This document shows positions 18,733 through 26,871 of a stretch of 64,000 bases of DNA, piece by piece. Location: contig NZ_BAKM01000020.1 in assembly GCF_000614185.1 (NCBI RefSeq), positions 1 to 64,000 of the forward strand. Reading direction: 5' to 3'. Positions within the stretch are counted from its first letter, which is position 1; every line of letters begins with the position of its first letter. The translations under genes and the position numbers were made by a program. Source of the stretch: Phocaeicola sartorii JCM 17136 = DSM 21941. Lineage in GTDB: Bacteria > Bacteroidota > Bacteroidia > Bacteroidales > Bacteroidaceae. The notes beneath the pieces are model-generated. The model was given only the letters and a program-made list of their open reading frames with translations, was not told the origin of the DNA and did no database searches.

Positions 18733-18765
18733 AAAATCCTGATTTCCAAACGAAATCGGGATTTT
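18733..18765 (-). terminator. 14-bp stem hairpin, minus-strand terminator
   Basis: AAAATCCTGATTTC (18733-18746) pairs with GAAATCGGGATTTT (18752-18765), with one G-T pair and a 5-base loop. The A run at 18726-18732 gives a T tail on the minus strand, so the hairpin would terminate minus-strand transcription from the remnant to its right. Confidence 0.65.
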
Positions 18766-18822
18766 ACCATCTTTTGCTTTTCTTCAAAGCGATGCCATCA
18801 GAAATCGACCTTCTGATTTGGT

Positions 18823-18978
18823 TTATTCTAATTCCTTGAGTGACTGCACATTTATTACTTTATCTTTTATGAAAGCCATTGAACTAGCTCTACACTAAAT
18901 TCATCGTTTTTCTTTATCAATTCAACATTTATTATTTCTTTGACGCTTTTCGATACTGCTTTTACTTCAATCTCCTGA
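18823..18978 (-). pseudogene. Possible gene remnant of unknown family
   Basis: The minus strand reads EIEVKAVSKSVKEIINVELI and then NDEFSVELVQ in one frame, and MAFIKDKVINVQSLKELE plus a stop in the next frame. The protein-like composition and a good terminator 60 bases downstream suggest the tail of a decayed gene. I do not recognise it. Confidence 0.3.
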
Positions 18979-19039
18979 GTTGATGAGGAAATTAATAGTT
19001 TTTGGTTCGATATTGCTATCAAAATTGATAATTCCCTTT

Positions 19040-19047
19040 TATATTTG
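19040..19047 (+). promoter_or_regulatory. -7 promoter box for the PL8 gene
   Basis: TATATTTG lies 25 bases before the ATG at 19073. It sets the start there rather than at the upstream in-frame ATG at 18980, which would lie ahead of the transcript. Confidence 0.6.
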
Positions 19048-19072
19048 CATATCAGTGTTACTTAAATTTATT

Positions 19073-21112
19073 ATGAAAATGAACAAATTTATTGGATGTA
19101 TTTTGTTAGGCGGATGCTTGTTGGCAGTTCTTCCGCTTTGGGCGACTGAGACGGATGAACTAGGTATAATTAAAAAGAATTATAGAAACATATTGATGCT
19201 TTCTGCTGGAAAGGCCGATTCTTTGCAGGCGGATTTTATCCGGATAAAACCCGAAACGGAAATGTCCGACCAGATGGTGGTGGAACTTCACCAGCGTTAT
19301 CCTTTCGATTTGGACAAGATAAAAGGCTATTTGAAGAAGCAGGTGGCGGACGGTTCGTGGTCGGACATCAACTATGCCGATACGAAACGTTCCGGCTGGG
19401 AACCCAAGCTGCATGCGGAACGTATTCTAGAACTGGCAAAGTTATATTACGCTGAAGGAACGGACTATCATCGGTCGGAAATTGTAAGTCGGGTCATTCA
19501 TTCGGCTCTGGCCTATTGGTTTTCGACAGAACCAAAGTGCCGGAATTGGTGGTACAACCAAATAGGACTTCCCAAGACGTTGGGAGCGGCTTTCGTCCTG
19601 TTGGAAGAACAGCTGTCGGCAGAGGAGAAACAGGCTGCCATAAAGGTGATGGAGAATGCCAAGTTTGGCATGACCGGACAGAATAAAGTCTGGCTGGCAG
19701 GGAATGTGCTGATTCGCGCCCTTTTGCAAAATGACGGTCAGTTGGCAAAAGCAGCGCGGGATACCATTGCCTCGGAGATATGTACAGGCAGGAAGGAAGG
19801 TATCAAGGACGATTGGAGCTTTCACCAGCACGGTCCTCAGCAGCAGTTTGGCAATTATGGGCTGGCATATATCTCTGGTATGAGCTTTTTCAGCCGGTTG
19901 TTTCAAGGGACATCGTATCAGTTTGACCGTCAGCAGCTGGCAATCCTTCATTCATTGGTAAACGAAGGTTATCGGTGGATTATTTGGAACCGCTATATGG
20001 ATGTCAGCTCGTTGGGTCGTCAGTTCTTTCATCATGCGCAGGTTCATAAGGCATACGGACTGGCATTTGCCGCTGCCGACTTGGGGCTGAAAGGATTTCC
20101 GAAGGCGGGCAATCTGTTGGTAGGGCATAAGCATTTTGACGATTCGGACTATACTGTACATCGCAGCAAAGATTGGATGGGAACGGTGAAAATGTCTTCC
20201 AATCGGGTCATCGGTACAGAATTAGTTAATGAGGACAACCTGAAAGGATATTATTTGGGTGACGGTGCCACTTATTTCTATGTCCGTGGCGATGAATACC
20301 TGGACGTATTTCCGTTTTGGGACTGGCGGAAGATTCCGGGTGTCACCTCCTATGAGGATGTAGCTCCGATTCCTATGGCAAAGGGAATGAAAACGAACAA
20401 CAAGACCTCTCTGGTCGGAGGACTGAGCGACGGCCAAAGAGGTATGACGGTTATGGAACTGAACCGTGATGGGTTGAAGGCTTATAAATCATACTTGTTT
20501 GCGGATGATTTTGTTGTTTGTCTGGGTACCGGCATTCAGGCGGACACCACTTTGTGTGTGACCACTTCGGTGGACCAACGCTTGAAAGAGGGGGAACTCC
20601 TTGTCCGAACAAAAAGTGGATGGCGGGAGGTCATTGGCAAGGAGTCCTTCGCACAGAAAGAGCTGCGCTTTTTCCACGACCATACAGGCTATATAATAAT
20701 AGGTAAGGATACCTTGGTGACGGAGGTTGGAAAGCGTACTGGTCGTTGGTGCGATTTTATGAAGATGTACAAGCCTTCCATAGTGGAAGGCGAGGTGGTT
20801 TCTTTGCATCTTCGTCACGGGGTTCGTCCAAAGGAAGCCCGATACCAATATCTTGTCTTTCCGGGCAGTTCGAAAGAAAAGCTGGAAAAGTTTGATGTGG
20901 AGAAAGAAGTCATTGTCCTTCGCAATGATGCGACTGCCCAGGTGGTGCAGGTTCCTTCCATCGGAAAAGGGTACTGGGTGGCCGTTTACCAAAAGAAAGA
21001 AATAGTAGTGGCGGGAAAAATATTCACTCCGGAACAGCCTGGAGTTTATTATGTAGAGCATACCGTACAGGGCTTGAAGAAGAAACTGGAGGCTCCGTTC
21101 AAGTTGAAATAG
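19073..21112 (+). CDS. Polysaccharide lyase family 8-like enzyme
   Basis: The 679-residue protein has a signal peptide (MKMNKFIGCILLGGCLLA) and the PL8 layout: an N-terminal alpha/alpha toroid of about 330 residues and C-terminal beta-sandwich domains. Candidate catalytic residues are the Asn in NWWYNQIGLPK, the His in SFHQHGPQQQFGNYG, the Tyr in the same block, and the Arg in SSLGRQF. PL8 enzymes cleave uronic-acid-containing polysaccharides (hyaluronan, chondroitin, xanthan) by beta-elimination, leaving an unsaturated uronyl end. That product would feed the GH88/GH105 enzymes further along. No sulfatase is nearby, which speaks against chondroitin. This is the first gene of the polysaccharide region. 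Confidence 0.82.
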   Translation: MKMNKFIGCILLGGCLLAVLPLWATETDELGIIKKNYRNILMLSAGKADSLQADFIRIKPETEMSDQMVVELHQRYPFDLDKIKGYLKKQVADGSWSDINYADTKRSGWEPKLHAERILELAKLYYAEGTDYHRSEIVSRVIHSALAYWFSTEPKCRNWWYNQIGLPKTLGAAFVLLEEQLSAEEKQAAIKVMENAKFGMTGQNKVWLAGNVLIRALLQNDGQLAKAARDTIASEICTGRKEGIKDDWSFHQHGPQQQFGNYGLAYISGMSFFSRLFQGTSYQFDRQQLAILHSLVNEGYRWIIWNRYMDVSSLGRQFFHHAQVHKAYGLAFAAADLGLKGFPKAGNLLVGHKHFDDSDYTVHRSKDWMGTVKMSSNRVIGTELVNEDNLKGYYLGDGATYFYVRGDEYLDVFPFWDWRKIPGVTSYEDVAPIPMAKGMKTNNKTSLVGGLSDGQRGMTVMELNRDGLKAYKSYLFADDFVVCLGTGIQADTTLCVTTSVDQRLKEGELLVRTKSGWREVIGKESFAQKELRFFHDHTGYIIIGKDTLVTEVGKRTGRWCDFMKMYKPSIVEGEVVSLHLRHGVRPKEARYQYLVFPGSSKEKLEKFDVEKEVIVLRNDATAQVVQVPSIGKGYWVAVYQKKEIVVAGKIFTPEQPGVYYVEHTVQGLKKKLEAPFKLK

Positions 21113-21174
21113 CTTTTTAAAAGGTTTGTTATGTTGTTGATTGCTAATGCACTAATAGGAGAATGTATCTTCCT

Positions 21175-21204
21175 ATTTGGAATAAAATTCCAAATGTTTG
21201 GAAT
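21175..21204. promoter_or_regulatory. Palindrome plus third half-site upstream of the SMP-30 gene
   Basis: ATTTGGAAT (21175-21183), AAA and ATTCCAAAT (21187-21195) form a perfect 9-bp inverted repeat. A direct third copy TTTGGAAT follows at 21197-21204. The cluster lies about 80 bases upstream of the next start codon and looks like a regulator binding site. Confidence 0.5.
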
Positions 21205-21283
21205 GATTTTGAAACCGGACCCCGAAGACTTCCCCTAATTTTGCTGGAAAAGAAACTATATAATCTAAAATATAGATAATAAG

Positions 21284-22353
21284 ATGAAAACAACATTTCT
21301 GTTAATTGGATTATTTCTTTGTTTGTTGATAGGTTGCTGCTCTGAGGGGCAAACAGGTAAAAAATTGCAAGTGAGTACATTGTTTATGGAGTTGCCGGAG
21401 ATTTGTCCCACTCCTGATGGTATGGCAATAGCCCCTGACGGGAATCTGATAGTGGCCTGTCCTAATTTTGCCAATCCGGCTACGCCTGCCTGTTTGATGC
21501 GGATTACGCCTGATAAACAGATTTCTAAATGGATAGATGTGCCGGTGTTGGCGGAAACAGGTGTCGCATGTCCTATGGGAATTGCTTTCAATGAGAAAGG
21601 CGAGTTATATATTTGTGATAATCAGGGGTGGTCAGGAAGTGAGCAAGGACGTGGCAAAGGACGTTTGCTGAAATTGGTATTTGACAGTCAGGGAATGTTG
21701 CAGGAAACCATAACGGTGGCTTGTCAAATGGAACATCCCAATGGAGTGCGTGTACGGAATGGAAAGGTATATGTCACTCAAAGTTTGTTGTCTGCCATCC
21801 CGTCCGATTGTTTGGTAAGTGGAGTGTATTGTTTTAACGAGGGCGACTGCGGTATAGCAATAACCAATACGTTGGAGGATAAGAATCTGCTGGTTACAGT
21901 AACAACCCGTAATCCACAGGTGCAATACGGATTGGATGGCATTGTGTTTGATAAAGCCGGGAATTTATATGTAGCAATTTTGGTGATGGAGCCATTCATA
22001 AGATTGTATTGGATGAGGAAGGAAAAGTGGTATCCAATACGGTATGGGCACAGGACAGTACGCAGTTAACTACTACAGACGGTATGTGTATGGATGAGGA
22101 AGGCAATATGTATGTAGCTGATTTTTCCGTGAATGCCATAGCGCGTATTACTCCTGACGGAAAGGTGGCTCGAATAGCGCAAAGTCCCGACTGTGACGGA
22201 AGTAATGGTGGACTGGACCAGCCTGGGGAGCCAATTGTATGGAACGGGAAACTGATAGTTTCTTGTTTTGACATAGTGACAGGACCCGATAAAGTGAATG
22301 CCGGACATGATAAACCTTACACATTGGCACAACTGGAACTGGAAAATCAATAA
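21284..22353 (+). CDS. SMP-30/gluconolactonase-like lipoprotein, one frame break
   Basis: The restored protein has 356 residues with a lipoprotein signal (LFLCLLIGCCSEG). Repeated NHL/SMP-30-type blades are visible: PTPDGMAIAPDGNLIV, CPMGIAFNEKGELYICDN, HPNGVRVRNGKVYVT, YGLDGIVFDKAGNLYV and TDGMCMDEEGNMYVAD. These form a six-bladed propeller that in related enzymes hydrolyses sugar lactones with a bound metal. The frame breaks at about 21983 (ATTTTGG-TGATGG); one added G gives VAILGDGAIHKI. A sugar-acid lactonase would fit the uronate-rich pathway, but the substrate is unproven. The genes that follow are decayed. Confidence 0.75.
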
Positions 22354-22363
22354 AAACAGGCTT

Positions 22364-22610
22364 ATGAAAACACTCTATCTACATTTATAGGTTCTGCGAT
22401 TTGCGGAGGCTTTGCTTTCTGTGTATGGCCGGAATTGTGGAAATCCTATGGTATAATGGGAGGGTGGCTTGCTTGCTGCCTTGCTGATAGGAATTATGTG
22501 GTATAATGAATCATTATAATGGAATTATCAACAATCCTGTTAATGGGATATGGCTGGATCAGAGCTGGTGTATTGGTGCTGCCGGTATGGCGTGGGGAGT
22601 GGTACGCTTG
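22364..22610 (+). pseudogene. Decayed small multi-TM protein gene
   Basis: Hydrophobic segments TFIGSAICGGFAFCVWPELW, IMGGWLA, LLIGIMWYNES and DQSWCIGAAGMAWGVVR appear one after another but in different frames, with stops between them. Together they resemble a small membrane protein of the Lin0368 type (putative glycerol-transport subunit), an assignment from memory and uncertain. More than one base is wrong here, unlike the single-base breaks in neighbouring genes. Confidence 0.45.
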
Positions 22611-22804
22611 CTGATGAGGCGCATGACCGGGTCGATTGTTTTGAGATACAGAATGCGATACCTAAGGAGGTTCCAGCAGAAGAAGGGGTATTGGCTTGTA
22701 CTTGGCGTGATGACTAGAAATCCTTTGTTGGAAATCTCTCGTGCTCCTCTTCATTTTACCTTGCACATGCCCAATGGCCTACCCGTTCCGAAGAGAGAGC
22801 AGCC

Positions 22805-22948
22805 ATGACGCTGTTGGCAGAATGGATAAAATCCGGTCGGCTGCATGCTGATGAGTTTGCGAGTCATCGGTTTAGGATTGAGCACATTGCTGAAGCCTTT
22901 GCAGTGGCAGGGCGTAATGAGGCAATCAAAGTAATATTAACCTTTTAA
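22805..22948 (+). pseudogene. C-terminal remnant of a zinc-type dehydrogenase
   Basis: The 47-codon open end reads TLLAEWIKSGRLHADEF, SHRFRIEHIAEAFAVAG and AIKVILTF. This matches the C-terminal helix and last strand of medium-chain, zinc-dependent alcohol dehydrogenases. The catalytic and nucleotide-binding parts are absent. Upstream sequence up to about 22620 is frame-scrambled. Confidence 0.5.
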
Positions 22949-22967
22949 CTTTAAAATATAGATAATA

Positions 22968-23180
22968 ATGATTGATATTCATACATTAACAGTAGAGCGA
23001 TTGGCAGGTATGATTGATCATACTTTCTTGAAACCTTTTGGCGGGGTTGCCAATATTGAAAAATTGTGTGCGGAAGCCCGTCGGTACAATTTGATTGAAG
23101 CAGGGGCTACTCGTCTCGGAACATCGGCCGGAGTGAAGATAGTGGAAGAATTTATGCAAAGAAACGGAATGACAAATTAG
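22968..23180 (+). pseudogene. deoC: deoC (deoxyribose-phosphate aldolase) collapsed by an internal deletion
   Basis: The 70-codon frame joins a DeoC N terminus (LAGMIDHTFLKPF, then KLCAEARRYN) directly to a DeoC C terminus (IEAGATRLGTSAGVKIVEEF). About 150 residues, including the Schiff-base lysine region, are missing, so it cannot be an active aldolase. The joint keeps the frame open, and the start codon remains. Confidence 0.75.
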
Positions 23181-23190
23181 AGCGGAGGAA

Positions 23191-25508
23191 ATGAACAGGA
23201 AGAATTGGATTCGTTTTATAGGGAGCTTGTTTGTAGGAGGACTGCTGGTGGCTTGCGCAACTGCTCCCGATGTAGAACTTGTAAGTGCTGTTTCTTTGAA
23301 CCGTTACAAAGCGGTATTGACGGCACCGTCCAAAATGGTGCCGTCTACCAAAACACCGGATGCAGCTTTGGCTGGTAATGGTGATTTGGGTATTACGTTG
23401 GGAGGTACATCGGACAGTCTTTGCTTCTATATAGGAAAAAATGATTTTTGGAGGGCATATCCGGTATATCCAGGAGGAATCGCTTTGCCGGGCGGATTAG
23501 ATTTGTATGCGGAAGCATTGGCGGGTGCCGATTACCAAGTGGAGCAATTGCCGGGTAGTGCTGAGATAAAAGGGAAGTTTACTAAAGGAAAGACAGTTCT
23601 GGAATTGACCGCCTGGGTGGCAGCAACCCGCAATTGGGTGATTATAGAATTGACGGCCAATGAACCGTTGGAATTGTCATCACGCTTGTGGGCAGCGGAA
23701 GGAAATACTTCGGTGACTTCATCAGGGAAAGTACCGGTGAATTGGGTTACCCGATCATTTGAAAAAGAACCATTGCTTCGTTGGTCTTCGCATATAGCTT
23801 TGGCTATGGGTACTCCGGAAATGCAGCTGCCGGAATCAGGAAAGATTGTGTTGCAGCCGGGAAAAAAGCAATGGATAGCTGTTGTGGCGTATACGAACCA
23901 TGATACTGTTCAATGGAAGGAAAAGGCTGTAGTTGAGGCGGAGGGCTTGACAGTCGATAGGTTGGAGCAGGCGAAAGTCGAGCATAAGGACTGGTGGAAT
24001 GCCTTTTGGAAGAATCTTCTGTTTCCATTGGGGATCAGGAATTGGAGCGTTATTACTATATGTCCCAGTACTTGTTTGCCTGTGCTTCCCGTGCCGGAAA
24101 GTTTGCTCCAGGTATATGGGGACCGTTTATAACGCGTGATGAGGCTGCTTGGGGTGGTGATTATCATTTGAATTACAATTATCAGGCTCCTTATTGGGCT
24201 TGTTTCTCTTCCAATCATATTTATTTGACCGATAATTTTGACCAGCCCTTGTTGGACTATATGGAAGCAGGACGGAAACATGCTGCCGATTTATTGGGTT
24301 GTAGGGGCATTTATTATCCGGTAGGTATCGGTCCTAAAGGATTGTGTACCGCTATGTGGCCACTTACTCCGGAAGAGATGATGGAAAAATATGCTACTCG
24401 TGAGAATACAATTGACGGTGGGTATAAGTTTTTAGGGCAAAAAATTAATGCGGTGTTTAGTGCAGGCAATATGCTGATGCGTTACTATAGTACTTATGAC
24501 AAAACGTATGCCTCTCGGGTCTATCCCTATCTGTTGGCATGTGCCGATTTTTGGGAAGATTACCTGAAATTGGAGAATGGACGTTATGTCATTCACATGG
24601 ACCATTTTAACGAGGTGATGCCCAATCATCGGAATAAAGGACAGTGGCGGCATCGTTTGGGTGATTTCAATTCCACGCTTTCACTGGGATTGGTACGAAT
24701 GTTGTTTCAAGGAATGGTGGATATGAGTGCCTTTTTGCAGGTGGATGCCGACAGACGGGTAAAATGGTATGATATATTGGAGCATTTGAGTGACTATCCT
24801 GTTGCAGTGAATGCTTCAGGACGCTTGAGTTTGCGGAACATGGAGAGTGGACCGGAAGGAGTGGAAGATATTCCTTCCGGATTGAATCGTGTTTCTATTC
24901 ATGGGCTTGTCTTGCCGGGAGGGGTGGCAGGACCTGTAACGGATTCTGTATTCAATGCCATTTTGTTGGAGGATGTCAATCATTGGCAGGACAAGATGCG
25001 TCGTCCCAATGACTGGGGAAATACATTTAATAATGGCATAGAGACTTGTTTTCCTGGAGCGGTTCGTGTGGGCTATGATGCTGCAGATCTGTTGAAGCGT
25101 TTAAAGAAGCGTATTTCTCTGACCGTTTATCCCAATTTGTGGATAACACAAGGTGGAGGGGGTATTGAGACGTTAGCTGCCGTTCCATTAACCATTAACG
25201 AAATGTTGATGCAAAGCTATGAAGGCGTGTTGCGTGTCTTTCCCAATTGGATAATGGATCAGGATGCTTCTTTCCAAAAACTTCGTGCTTATGGTGCATT
25301 CTTGGTGAGTGCCTGTCTGAGGTCGGGAGTGATAGACTCTGTGGAATTGATTAGCGAAAAAGGGATGCCATGTACAATGGAAAATCCTTGGAAAGGCCAA
25401 TCGGTGCAGTTGTGGAGGAATGGAGACAAGGCTGAAACAGTTTCGGGCAATCGTTTTGTTTTCAAAACTTCGGAAGGCGAGTGTATCGTTCTTTGTCCGA
25501 AAGATTGA
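23191..25508 (+). CDS. GH95-like (alpha/alpha)6 glycoside hydrolase lipoprotein, one frame break
   Basis: The restored protein has 772 residues and a lipoprotein signal (SLFVGGLLVACATAP). An N-terminal beta-sandwich with AALAGNGDLGITLGG is followed by an (alpha/alpha)6 barrel. The block CASRAGKFAPGIWGPF and GGDYHLNYNYQAPYW parallels the GH95 signature found in the enzyme at 59040-61600 but is clearly diverged. The frame breaks at about 24012 (TGGAAG-AATCT); one added G gives AFWKESSVSIGDQ. GH95 enzymes remove alpha-L-fucose or alpha-L-galactose. This protein may have another specificity, or could belong to a related clan such as GH65. It starts ten bases after the deoC remnant. Confidence 0.7.
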
Positions 25509-25635
25509 AAATGCTCATGTAACGGATGGAATTGTTCGGTATATTGGCAAAAAGTAATCTGTGTTGGTTTACGAACATCGATTACTTTTTTGCTTTTATG
25601 TTATGTTTGTTGGAAGTCGAAAGGACCGTGGAGGG

Positions 25636-26633
25636 TTACTTCCCGTGTGCTGTCCGAATGGCTGTGCGTATGTTTTCCATAGGGGTATCCGGTTTGATAG
25701 TACATTCCGCTCCTATGATCAGCCGTCCTTTATAGTTTTTCTTAATCTTCAACACGGCGGCTTTCACCTCTTCCGGTGTTCCATTGTGAATGGTCTTTTT
25801 CCGGTCCAGTCCACCCATCACAATACGTTTGAACAGTCGTTCTCCGTCCTTTAAGGTGAAAGGCTTGCCATTTACGATATTGGGGGTGTTTACAATTTGC
25901 CCCGGATAGTCGGCAAAGCGGCTCAAATCATCGTAGTTTCCTTCATAATCGCAGATATGCAAAATGTTGCACCGGGTGTCTTGATTGCATTCTTTCATCA
26001 CTTGCAAATCGTAGGGCTTTACAAATCGTTCAAAGAATCGGGGTACAATGTAGAATTTCTCTTCTCCACCTTGCGAGGGTGTGTAGAACCCGTCCACACC
26101 TCTGGCTTTACAGTCTTTGGCGAATTGTATCAATGCTGTGGTGAAAATCTCCATGGCACGCGTCACCTGTTCCGGTTTTTCTTTGGCATATTTCATCAGG
26201 TTGGCAGCTCCTACTGTTTGTACCAGCATTTGAAAGGGGGAATAGATGGTAGGTAAAATCATGGCATCGTGTCCGGCAATATTCACAATGCGGTCAATCA
26301 CTTCTAGGGTTGGCGCGAAGAAATTACGGGGTAGTGGTTTTATTTGTTCCCAGTCTTCCGGCTTTTCTATACGAATGCGTCCATAGCCTTGTTCGAATTG
26401 TATCTTTACGATATCCATTCCTGTGGCTACAAAATAGTTGATGTGGCTGTTGACAGCAGCTTCTCCCGTTTTCGCATCCTTACCAAAATGCATGAAGAAA
26501 GCTGCTGGAGCATAGTTCTTTTCTAATGTTCCATTCAGAAAACGTTCCATTATTTCTCGTTTGCTGGAAATGGTTTGTGCTTGTCCTGCCAATGTCATAC
26601 ATAGCAGGCGGCCAGTAGATAATTTGTTTTCAT
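25636..26633 (-). CDS. Secreted URO-D/MtaA-like protein, one frame break
   Basis: The fold is that of uroporphyrinogen decarboxylase: IVKIQFEQGYGRI, the central KYAKEKPEQVTRAMEIF helix, GVDGFYTPSQGG, HICDYEGNYDD and IVMGGLDRK are family-like. The start at 26633 gives MKTNYLLAAC; one added C on the coding strand (a G on plus, about 26604) continues it as LCMTLAGQAQT, a convincing signal peptide. Without that correction the signal is split. Restored length is 332 residues. True HemE is cytosolic, whereas relatives such as MtaA move methyl groups to or from corrinoids. An exported member inside a polysaccharide region is unusual, and its function is unknown. It is divergent from the first SusC gene. 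Confidence 0.72.
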
Positions 26634-26661
26634 GGTTCTTCCATTTTTGTTTGTTGATATG

Positions 26662-26669
26662 CAAAAATA
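26662..26669 (-). promoter_or_regulatory. -7 promoter box for the URO-D-like gene
   Basis: The minus strand reads TATTTTTG, 28 bases upstream of the start at 26633. This supports that start. Confidence 0.6.
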
Positions 26670-26715
26670 AAATGTTTTTATGAATAAAATATTTGTAGGA
26701 TGCTTATTATTAGTG

Positions 26716-26765
26716 GTTTGGAACGTTTCTTTAAAAGAATGACACAATATTATAAACGTTTGGAA
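26716..26765 (+). promoter_or_regulatory. Direct repeat GTTTGGAA in the divergent intergenic region
   Basis: GTTTGGAA occurs at 26716-26723 and 26758-26765, 42 bases apart (four helical turns). It shares its core with the cluster at 21175-21204. It lies 107-156 bases upstream of the first SusC start and may bind the same regulator. Confidence 0.4.
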
Positions 26766-26871
26766 AGCCTTTTGTGAGTTGGTTTAATATTGATAGATGT
26801 TGGGGAAATACTAGAAGAGGAATTGCAGAAACTTCTATTGTTTTGTAGTGGAAAAATAAAAAACTACTATT

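Noticed and set aside
18980..19072. Upstream in-frame start for the PL8 gene
   Set aside because: The -7 box at 19040-19047 places transcription start after this ATG, and the signal peptide begins at 19073.
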